DNA of 64,000 nt from Teredinibacter waterburyi (GTDB lineage: Bacteria > Pseudomonadota > Gammaproteobacteria > Pseudomonadales > Cellvibrionaceae), in the NCBI RefSeq assembly GCF_001922985.1, contig NZ_MRUH01000019.1, forward strand, positions 62,001 to 126,000, read 5' to 3'. This document shows, in pieces, positions 1 through 7,975 of the stretch (position 1 is its first letter; every line of letters starts with the position of its first letter). Made by a program: the position numbers and the translations under genes. The notes beneath the pieces were generated by a model that saw only the letters and a program-made list of their open reading frames with translations, did not search any database and had not been told where the DNA came from.

Positions 1-228
1 CCACGCATTGGTAACAGAGTTGTTGGCGTACTGCCAGCTAACGTTCCAACCATTAATTGCACTAGAACCGTCATTCGTAATACGTATGCTACCTTGGAAG
101 CCTGAGCCCCACTGGTTAACAACGTTGTAGGTACAGCCAGCTTGCGAAACGGCACTGAAAGCTGATGCCGTTAGGCCCAAGCTCAGTGCTGCCGCCAAGC
201 GGAAGCCTTTAGTTTTTGTGTTAATCAT
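1..228 (-). CDS. Secreted CBM2 (cellulose-binding) protein, N-terminal part only
   Basis: Partial gene running off the left edge; 76 codons are visible from the ATG at 228, with an AGGAG about 10 nt upstream. Residues 1-30 form a classical Sec signal peptide (basic MINTKTKGFR start, hydrophobic Leu/Ala core, then a cleavage region near ...VSQAG). What follows (CTYNVVNQWGSGF, then ITNDGSSAINGWNVSW) is the conserved start of a family 2 carbohydrate-binding module: the first Cys of the module's disulfide, a surface Trp, and the GW.V.W strand. CBM2 modules bind crystalline cellulose or xylan and are attached to secreted cellulases, xylanases, LPMOs or esterases. The catalytic module lies outside the window, so the enzyme class is unknown. 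Confidence 0.85.
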   Translation of the reverse strand, partial: MINTKTKGFRLAAALSLGLTASAFSAVSQAGCTYNVVNQWGSGFQGSIRITNDGSSAINGWNVSWQYANNSVTNAW

Positions 229-1227
229 CAGAGAAAATCTCCTGTAAATTTTCGAGTGTTTTTATTATTAATGTGAGCAATACCAACCGCCGAAACTCGG
301 CACTATCTGGCTGATTACAACGCCCTTGCTTCTAAAAAAGGGGAACCACACAACAGTCCACCCCAAATCAGTCCGTGACAACCTATCCTGAAAACACATC
401 GGCCAAAGTAACCCCGATATGTACTTCTTGTGTTCATATGGTCGAGCGCCTAAAGAAGTAAGCCTCACCTTCCCCAGCCCGGCAAATACCGGCTAGTCCA
501 CCAGATTAAAAATCGCTAAACCTTAACGGTCATACCAACTAACAATCATTAGGCGCAATAATCAATGTTGATTTACGTGCAACCGATTACAGCCCGTAAA
601 AAACAAAGCGTCAAACGTAGAGTCGATATGGTGGAGCTACTGCTATTACGTTTGCAAAAGCTATAAAACGGACGCGAATACCGTAAAAACGCACAGGAAG
701 AATTCAACACCCACCAACAGCAGGCTGAGAAATGACAGCAGCACCAGCAAGCGCATCGCCCAAAGACGATTGCCACGCGAAGTACACATACACTCAAATG
801 AAGCTAAATTGCGAAAACAGCAGAACGAAAACGCCAGTTATTGTTATATCGGCTTATGTTAATACGTTAAGTAATGCGCCATATTTACGCGTTTATATAA
901 ACAGCGGAAATATAGAGAAAACTCTAAGCTTCGAGATTGTAATTTACATCGTACCGAAGCGTCTGCTTACTGCTTCTCAATAATATTCGAGAAGCCTAGT
1001 AACCCGCCAATTCGCGTGATAAACATCACGATATTTAGTCAAAATGGCGTACTGAGACACAGGATCATACCCTATCGAGCCAAAAGATAGAAATAGCATT
1101 TTTGAATAGTAAATAAGATGCCAGCATTCACCACCTAGCAACTTAGTGAATATGTCACTGACATTTACAGCCCTCAGGGCTAAGGTTCTTTGCATAGCAA
1201 TTTATCCTAAGGAATAGGAGATGCGCC
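229..1227. other. Long intergenic region between divergent CBM2 gene and multicopper oxidase gene
   Basis: About 1 kb lies between two divergently transcribed genes. Small open frames occur on both strands (268-468 minus, 573-797 minus, 732-983 plus, 977-1195 minus), but none has a good ribosome site plus a recognisable or compositionally convincing protein. The stretch should hold both promoters. A short AT-rich palindrome, GTTTATATAAAC, lies at 891-902. I recognise no riboswitch, tRNA or repeat here. Confidence 0.5.
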
Positions 1228-4200
1228 ATGACCACCGGAATAGGTCCGTATGAAACACCCGCCGCCGTAAACTTTGCTGGCGGCGGTATTTTTGAGGCGC
1301 GCTTCACCATCGCGCTAGCCAGCTTGGATATTGGCGGAACAACGGTTGAAGCAGAAGCCATCAACGGTTCAATTCCCGCGCCTACCATTCACCTCAACAA
1401 AGACGACATTCTCGTCGTTCGCTTGATTAACAACCTGCCTCACCCAAGCGGGCTGCACTGGCACGGAATAGAAATGGCAAACGCCGCCGATGGTACGCCA
1501 TTCACTCAGAATGAAATCCCGCCCGGCGGCACCTACCTCTACAAACTTAAAGTGACGCGACCGGGTATATTCTGGTACCACCCACATCACCACCACTCAA
1601 CGAATCGAGTCTTTCGTGGAACCTACGGCATGATAGTCGTCGCCGATCCAAACGAGGCCACCCTTATAGGCTCGGGCGTTTTGCCGGCTGCAGCACAGAC
1701 TCAAGAGGTCGTATTAAGTGATATCACGGTTTGCAAAACGCCGGGAGCTCTGGGAACCGCTGGGGCAAATGACACCGTAACCTATGACCCAACATTACCC
1801 TTCCTAGCGGTGTCGACCGCTCAACCGGGGCCCGCGCCAGCCGACTTATGCTCAATAGCGCCACTAAACGAAGACGGCAGTCCCGCCGCAACACCGTTTG
1901 CCGCTGGTGAGATTCCCAACATTCAATTATCTGGGCCGGGGCGAACCAACGAAGGCCAAACCGTGCTGACCAATGGTTATATCGCGGGCGGGCGCAGCGG
2001 CGATCCATTCACACCCGGCTCGCTTGGTATCGATGCGCTAAGCCTAAACGTGCAACCGCAACAAGGCATTCGTTTACAGCTGCTAAATGCCGCAACCACG
2101 CGCTATTTTAGGCTGATACTCACAACAGCGACTGGAACACAGATCGATCTAGTCCGCGTTGGCGGCGAAGGTGGTCTGCTCGACAATGCAGTTGTCGAAG
2201 GCGGCGTAAGTGGCGCCTACGACACCAAGTACTCGAGCGGTGAAATCCTGTTGCCACCAGCCTCGCGCGCCGATGTTGTCGCCGTCATTCCGGCTACCGC
2301 CACAGGTGTTCTAACCCTTTGGACGCAGGATTTTCAGCGCACCGGATCCGGCTACTCGGTCATCCCAACGCTGCCGGTAATGCACTTTAACGTCAGCGGC
2401 ACAGCAGCGGGCTTTGGCGGCATAAGCGCCGGCACTCCGTTGCGCGCCTCAATACCTGGGGCAGCGATCGAAATCCTCCCCGCCGCCACCGACAACCTGC
2501 TCAACCCCGCGTCATTCTCGCCGCCAAAACTGGGGATGGCTAACAGCGACATCGAGCTTTCCAATGCTGGCGGCACCCTTTCAATAAACGGCATTGGCGG
2601 AACAACTGCCGGCCCGGGCCCCTATACAAGCAAAGCAAAAATCGCCTCGGCGCGCTACGCTCAAACAGGTGACCTTTTGCAGTTGTCGGTCACCAATAGC
2701 ACTGGGGCTCATCACCCTTTTCACCTACACGGTTTTTCTATTCAACCCAAATCCCTAACCCATCCAACACAACCAGACTTTACTTGGCCCTACCAAGAGT
2801 TCCGCGACAACGTTGATGTCCCCGCTGGCTACACGCTCAACTTTCGGGTACGTATAGAAGATCGAGAACTTGTCGATGCAACCACCCTTGGCGGAGCTTT
2901 AGGGCGCTGGCTGTTTCACTGCCACATATTCTTCCACGCTCACCAAGGCATGATAAGTGAACTTGTGGTAACAGACTCGGACGGCAGCGAAAAACCAAAC
3001 GTTGATGTTGGCGGATCCTGGAGCTACGCACCACTCGGCGGCATTGCCACACGCCAAGGTACCTTCTCTCACCCAGATGGTGACTCGGTAACCCTGTCGG
3101 CGAGCAAAGGCGGATTTGTCAGTATCGGCACCAATACTTGGCAGTGGCAGTACATTTCAGATGGCAGTGATACGCAAACCGATTACGTTTACATCACCGC
3201 TCAAGACAGCAGCGGGCGCAGAGATCAAACCGTGTTTAGGCTCAAAATTGGTGGCGCCGATGACGGTTCAGACAACGGCGACCCACACATCCACACCCTC
3301 GATGGCAAACGCTACGATTTTCAAGCGGCGGGAGAATTTGTACTTCTACGCGACGATGAGGGCATGGAAATACAAACGCGACAAATGCCGGTGACAACCG
3401 CCAACCCCATTACCGACAGCTATAGCGGTTTAAAATCCAGCGTAAGCGTAAACACTGCAGTAGCTGCAACAATCGGCGCGCATCGATTTAGCTACCAGCC
3501 GAGTGCTGGGGAGTTTCGCGGCCAGCTGCAATTTTATCTAGACGGCAAGCCAACTCGCATCCCCGAAAATGGGATCGAAATTGACGGCAACCGTATCTCC
3601 TCATTTGCAGTAGGCCAAGCCCAAGGCCTGCGAATTGACTACAAACACCACCCAGTACTGCTGATCACCCCCTACCACTGGGGAAGTCACGATATCTGGA
3701 TTTTAAATATTAGCGTCAGCCACACGCAAGCAGACCGAGGCCTTATGGGGCCAATCGGTAAGCACAGCTGGCTGCCCGCATTACAAAATGGAGCACACGT
3801 GGGACCTATGCCGAAAAGTCTTCATCAACGTCACATCCAGCTCTACAACACCTTTGCAGACTCTTGGCGAGTCACAGAAGAGTCGAGCCTATTTAGCTAT
3901 GCGGACGGCACATCAACAGCGACCTTCACCGATAAAGACTGGCCGGCAGAAGAGCCTCCAACGGAACTAAAACCCGAATTTCAAATTCCCGGCGTACCTA
4001 TACTCGCAGGCATGGCGATCGCCGATGCCGAACAGGTGTGCAACTTAGTTAAGGCTCCATTAAAAAGTGACTGCGTGTTCGACGTTGCAACCACAGGCGA
4101 TGAGATTTTTGCCAAGGGTTACGAGCTAACACAATCGATTAACAGTCGTGCAACCAGCATTCAGGTCTATGCAACTAACGAATGCGAAAGCGGTATCGCC

Positions 4201-4536
4201 GCAGTTGTCATACCTCTGTTTAACGGCAATCCAACGCCTAGCGGCAGCGTTAGCTTTTACATCGATAACAAACCCGCTGGCGCGCCCGTACCGCTCGATA
4301 GTAAGGGCAGAGCCTGCCTGCCGTTAAACGCTGTCGAAACCGGCTCGCACGAATTTCGAGCAATTTATCACGGCACCGACACACCACACAGCTACGGCGC
4401 AAGTTCAAGCACACCGTTCAGCCACAGCCTGAATCCTACACAGAAAAAACCCAACGCCAGCAGCGCATTTAATTGGTGTCGAAATTTACTGATTTTATTC
4501 ATTATTTTACTGCTGATTTCGTTAGTGCTCGACTAG
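1228..4536 (+). CDS. Multicopper oxidase fused to VWD-type and Ig-like domains, C-terminal membrane anchor
   Basis: An 1102-residue protein. Residues 1 to about 585 are a three-cupredoxin multicopper oxidase with all four copper motifs visible: HWHG (77-80), WYHPHHHH (116-123), HPFHLHG (496-502) and HCHIFFHAHQGM (564-575, Cys565 for type 1 copper and Met575 as axial ligand). Such enzymes couple oxidation of phenols or metals (Cu+, Mn2+, Fe2+) to reduction of O2 to water. Residues 590-680 look like a beta-sandwich linker. GDPHIHTLDGKRYDF (684 on) opens a von Willebrand factor type D-like domain to about 860. An Ig-like repeat lies near 970-1075, and about 1085-1101 is one hydrophobic helix. 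The start follows AGGAG by 7 nt, and the first in-frame stop upstream is at 1195. Oddly, there is no signal peptide or Tat motif although the fold is normally exported. The substrate cannot be told from sequence. Confidence 0.85.
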   Translation: MTTGIGPYETPAAVNFAGGGIFEARFTIALASLDIGGTTVEAEAINGSIPAPTIHLNKDDILVVRLINNLPHPSGLHWHGIEMANAADGTPFTQNEIPPGGTYLYKLKVTRPGIFWYHPHHHHSTNRVFRGTYGMIVVADPNEATLIGSGVLPAAAQTQEVVLSDITVCKTPGALGTAGANDTVTYDPTLPFLAVSTAQPGPAPADLCSIAPLNEDGSPAATPFAAGEIPNIQLSGPGRTNEGQTVLTNGYIAGGRSGDPFTPGSLGIDALSLNVQPQQGIRLQLLNAATTRYFRLILTTATGTQIDLVRVGGEGGLLDNAVVEGGVSGAYDTKYSSGEILLPPASRADVVAVIPATATGVLTLWTQDFQRTGSGYSVIPTLPVMHFNVSGTAAGFGGISAGTPLRASIPGAAIEILPAATDNLLNPASFSPPKLGMANSDIELSNAGGTLSINGIGGTTAGPGPYTSKAKIASARYAQTGDLLQLSVTNSTGAHHPFHLHGFSIQPKSLTHPTQPDFTWPYQEFRDNVDVPAGYTLNFRVRIEDRELVDATTLGGALGRWLFHCHIFFHAHQGMISELVVTDSDGSEKPNVDVGGSWSYAPLGGIATRQGTFSHPDGDSVTLSASKGGFVSIGTNTWQWQYISDGSDTQTDYVYITAQDSSGRRDQTVFRLKIGGADDGSDNGDPHIHTLDGKRYDFQAAGEFVLLRDDEGMEIQTRQMPVTTANPITDSYSGLKSSVSVNTAVAATIGAHRFSYQPSAGEFRGQLQFYLDGKPTRIPENGIEIDGNRISSFAVGQAQGLRIDYKHHPVLLITPYHWGSHDIWILNISVSHTQADRGLMGPIGKHSWLPALQNGAHVGPMPKSLHQRHIQLYNTFADSWRVTEESSLFSYADGTSTATFTDKDWPAEEPPTELKPEFQIPGVPILAGMAIADAEQVCNLVKAPLKSDCVFDVATTGDEIFAKGYELTQSINSRATSIQVYATNECESGIAAVVIPLFNGNPTPSGSVSFYIDNKPAGAPVPLDSKGRACLPLNAVETGSHEFRAIYHGTDTPHSYGASSSTPFSHSLNPTQKKPNASSAFNWCRNLLILFIILLLISLVLD

Positions 4537-4682
4537 TCAGCCTTCGACAGATGCAATAGAAAACGACTTTTATTAACAAAGATCCGTTATCAAAAAACAA
4601 CGTTCGAACAGTTTAATAAGATCACTGCTTCGCCGACCCGCGAGCGGGGGCATTTAGAAGCGACTAAAACCTATGTTAAACC

Positions 4683-4720
4683 GCCCTATAACACTGTATT
4701 TAAATACAGTATTATAGGGC
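4683..4720. promoter_or_regulatory. LexA (SOS) box inside a 38-bp palindrome
   Basis: A perfect CTG-N10-CAG LexA operator with fully symmetric interior (TATTTAAATA) occupies 4694-4709. It is the core of a larger inverted repeat: the arms GCCCTATAA (4683-4691) and TTATAGGGC (4712-4720) are exact complements, so the 38 bp are symmetric except for one pair (C4692/A4711). The palindrome ends one base before the ATG at 4722. Its right arm supplies the only Shine-Dalgarno-like bases (AGGG), which would be base-paired if the element were transcribed. SOS control of the downstream polymerase is expected for this family. Confidence 0.85.
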
Positions 4721-4721
4721 G

Positions 4722-7700
4722 ATGTTATTTACCTGCCTATACACCAACAGCAACTACACCTTCCTAACTGGCGCCTCGCATCCACAGGAGCTCGTCGCGG
4801 GAGCGTTTGCTGCTGGCCACAAGGCTATAGCCATCACAGATGAATGCTCACTTGCCGGCGTAGTGAAAGCTCATGTTTGCGCAAAACAATTGGGAGTGCA
4901 TCTTATTGTCGGTAGCTGTTTTAAGCTAAGCAATGGCTGCAAGCTGGTCGCTCTCGCCCCCAACCGCGCAGGCTACGCCGAGCTTTCGGGTTTTATTACG
5001 CTAGCTCGACGGCGCATGCCAAAAGGCGAATACCAAGCGCATCTCGAAGATTTACGCTTTCGCCTGCAAAACTGTCTGATTATTCTCTGCTTAGAACCCG
5101 ATCTAAACGACTTAGACACACACTTAAAGAGTTTTTCTGCCGCCTTTAAACAACGCTTATGGCTTGGCGTTAGTCACCAGCTGAGCGGCGGAGAGCAAAT
5201 GCTATTTCCCCACTGGCAATCCTTGAGCAATAGCAGTGGTATTCCACTTGTCGCCTGCGATCAAATATTAATGCACACAAAAGACCGCAAACCATTACAG
5301 GACGTGCTCACCGCTATTCGCCACAACCGCACACTTGAACAGTTAGGCAAAAACTTAAATAGCAATGCCGAAGCCTACCTGAAATCCTCAGAAGAATACC
5401 TAGCGCTGTACCCAGCCGAATTAATTGCACAAACAAAAATTATTGCAGAACAATGCCAATTCAACTTAGACGAACTGCGCTACCAATACCCGCGCGAACT
5501 TGTACCCAACAACTGCTCGCCTATCGATCACCTGCGCCAGCTCGTCGGCCAGGGAAAATTACAACGCTGGCGCGAGGGCGTTCCAGCAGAAGTTGAAACA
5601 CTCTTAGAGAAAGAACTCAGCATTATTGAAGAGCTAAACTACGAATATTATTTTTTAACCGTACACGATATTGTCGCCTACGCCCGCAGCCAAAACATTT
5701 TATGCCAAGGGCGAGGCTCTGCCGCAAATTCGGTGGTGTGCTACTGCCTTTTTATTACCGAAATATCGCCTGGGCAAATAAATGTACTGTTTGAACGTTT
5801 TATTTCGAAGGAACGCGATGAACCACCGGATATCGATGTCGATTTTGAACATCAACGGCGCGAAGAGGTTATTCAATATATTTATCAAAAATACGGCCGC
5901 GAACGTGCCGCTTTAGCCGCGTCGGTTGTAACCTATCGGTCGCGCAGCGCAATTCGCGATGTCGGCAAAGCTCTGGGACTAGATTCAGCCCTTGTCGATC
6001 AACTGGCAAAATCGCTCGCGTGGTGGGATCGCAGTGGCGATTTAGAACAACGTATTACCTCTGCAGGTCTAAAGCCGCAACAACAAAAACTGCAACTACT
6101 GTTTAGCTTAGCCGAAGAGATTATGGGATTTCCTCGCCACTTATCTCAACACGTCGGTGGCTTTGTTATTACCGAATGTAAAATCAGCGATTTAGTTCCC
6201 CTTGAAAATGCCAGCATGCCAGAGCGCACCATTATTCAATGGGATAAAGATGACCTTGAAGCAATGGGGTTATTAAAAATTGATATCCTCGCGCTGGGCA
6301 TGCTTACCGCCCTGCGTAAATGTTTACAGCTGGTAAACGCTTATGCGCCCAACATACGCAGCCTTGCGGATATTCCTCGCGAATGCTCGACAACCTATAA
6401 CATGCTCTGCGCAGCCGATACGATTGGCATCTTTCAAATTGAATCGCGCGCGCAAATGTCGATGTTACCGCGATTAAAACCCCGCTGCTTTTACGATTTA
6501 GTTATCGAAATCGCAATCGTTAGGCCCGGCCCCATCCAAGGGGATATGGTTCACCCCTATTTACGTCGGCGTGAGGGCATAGAGCCTATAAGTTACCCAA
6601 GCCAAGCAATAGAGGCGGTATTAAAACCTACATTAGGCGTACCCATCTTCCAAGAGCAGGCCATTCGCCTTGCAATGGTCGCGGCAAACTTTAGTGGTGG
6701 CGAAGCCGATCAACTGCGTCGTGCTATGGCAAGCTGGGGAAAAAACGGTGCGCTGCTACAGTTCGAACAAAAATTTATAAGTGGCATGCTCACGAATAAT
6801 TATTCGCCGGAATTTGCCCATAGATTATTTGAGCAAATTAAAGGCTTTGGCGGCTACGGGTTTCCAGAATCTCACTCTGCCAGTTTTGCCCTGCTATGTT
6901 ATGCATCCTCATGGTTAAAATGCCATCACCCCGCCGCGTTTTACTGCGCGCTACTCAACAGCCAGCCTATGGGCTTTTATTCTGTATCGCAATTAATTCA
7001 AGATGCCCGACGCCATAAAATAAAAGTACTGCCTATTGCTATTAATCACAGTAACGCTGAACACAGTTTAGAAAAACACAGCGCAGGCTTTGCCGTTCGG
7101 CTTGGCTTTATTGGCATAAAATCGTTATCTCATAAAACGGCTGAAGCCATCGTATTAGCACGTGCTAGTACACCTTTCGAAAGCATTGAAGAGCTTTGCC
7201 TGCGCACTCAGTTAAGTCGTGCAGACATTCAATACCTCGCCGCGGCGGATGTACTGCAAGCCATTAGCGGCAATCGCCACATCGCTCACTGGCAAGCGGC
7301 TGCGCTACAACCGCAAGGTGAATTATTGAGAGATCTAGAAAAAGAGCCGCAAGACGACTTATTTACTCAAGCGCCGAATATCGAAACCGATTTACGTCAT
7401 GACTATCAAACAACGGGGCTTTCTTTGCGGGTTCACCCTATGGCGCTATTGCGCCGCGAAAAACCTTTTAACCGCTGTAAACAGCAGCAGCAATTAGCCC
7501 AAATGACAAATGGTGGTTTTGTTCGAGTAGCGGGGTTAGTTACCGGCAGGCAGCGCCCCGGCACAGCTAAAGGCACATTATTTTTAACCCTAGAAGACGA
7601 AACCGGCAATATTAATGTGGTGGTATGGAAGGCGACCCAAGAATTATTTCGCAGCGCGCTACTCACCAGCAAATTATTATTGGTAAAAGGTCGAGTTGAA

Positions 7701-7850
7701 ATCAGTCGGAATCCGCCGCTCTCTACAGCAGCAACCAACATCACCACGGACGATAATAGCAGCCCAGTTATACACGTCATTGCAGGCCAACTCATAGATT
7801 ACTCGGCGCGACTAGACGCCTTTACACTGCCCTCTCGGGATTTTCACTAA
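4722..7850 (+). CDS. imuC: Error-prone DNA polymerase ImuC (DnaE2)
   Basis: A 1042-residue C-family polymerase of the DnaE2/ImuC type, which carries out mutagenic translesion synthesis in the SOS response, usually with ImuA and the inactive Y-family protein ImuB. The N-terminus (MLFTCLYTNSNYTFLTGASH) matches the usual ImuC start, which supports the ATG at 4722. A PHP domain spans about 1-200. The catalytic motif PDIDVDF (369-375; Asp372 and Asp374) lies in the palm, and GFGGYGFPESHSASFA in the fingers. A helix-hairpin-helix is near 770-800, and an OB-fold (VRVAGLVTGRQRPGT) near 930-1010. Length is normal. No imuA or imuB adjoins it; the upstream gene is the multicopper oxidase. The LexA box predicts induction by DNA damage. 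Confidence 0.93.
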   Translation: MLFTCLYTNSNYTFLTGASHPQELVAGAFAAGHKAIAITDECSLAGVVKAHVCAKQLGVHLIVGSCFKLSNGCKLVALAPNRAGYAELSGFITLARRRMPKGEYQAHLEDLRFRLQNCLIILCLEPDLNDLDTHLKSFSAAFKQRLWLGVSHQLSGGEQMLFPHWQSLSNSSGIPLVACDQILMHTKDRKPLQDVLTAIRHNRTLEQLGKNLNSNAEAYLKSSEEYLALYPAELIAQTKIIAEQCQFNLDELRYQYPRELVPNNCSPIDHLRQLVGQGKLQRWREGVPAEVETLLEKELSIIEELNYEYYFLTVHDIVAYARSQNILCQGRGSAANSVVCYCLFITEISPGQINVLFERFISKERDEPPDIDVDFEHQRREEVIQYIYQKYGRERAALAASVVTYRSRSAIRDVGKALGLDSALVDQLAKSLAWWDRSGDLEQRITSAGLKPQQQKLQLLFSLAEEIMGFPRHLSQHVGGFVITECKISDLVPLENASMPERTIIQWDKDDLEAMGLLKIDILALGMLTALRKCLQLVNAYAPNIRSLADIPRECSTTYNMLCAADTIGIFQIESRAQMSMLPRLKPRCFYDLVIEIAIVRPGPIQGDMVHPYLRRREGIEPISYPSQAIEAVLKPTLGVPIFQEQAIRLAMVAANFSGGEADQLRRAMASWGKNGALLQFEQKFISGMLTNNYSPEFAHRLFEQIKGFGGYGFPESHSASFALLCYASSWLKCHHPAAFYCALLNSQPMGFYSVSQLIQDARRHKIKVLPIAINHSNAEHSLEKHSAGFAVRLGFIGIKSLSHKTAEAIVLARASTPFESIEELCLRTQLSRADIQYLAAADVLQAISGNRHIAHWQAAALQPQGELLRDLEKEPQDDLFTQAPNIETDLRHDYQTTGLSLRVHPMALLRREKPFNRCKQQQQLAQMTNGGFVRVAGLVTGRQRPGTAKGTLFLTLEDETGNINVVVWKATQELFRSALLTSKLLLVKGRVEISRNPPLSTAATNITTDDNSSPVIHVIAGQLIDYSARLDAFTLPSRDFH

Positions 7851-7975
7851 GCGTTTAGGAAACCCGCAAGCAAGGTGACAAGAACTTTAACCAAAACTTC
7901 GCTATTATCCCTACCAGAAATCAGCCCCTAAGCATTTGGGGCGAAAACACTAAACCTCTACACGGGAGATTGCAG

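Noticed and set aside
268-797. Small minus-strand frames (66 and 74 codons) upstream of the CBM2 gene
   Set aside because: Cys/Phe/Trp-rich or random-looking translations without ribosome sites; they lie in the expected promoter region of the CBM2 gene.
732-983. Possible 83-codon gene upstream of the multicopper oxidase
   Set aside because: No good ribosome site, no recognisable motif, low-complexity start, and overlapping frames on the other strand; treated as non-coding.
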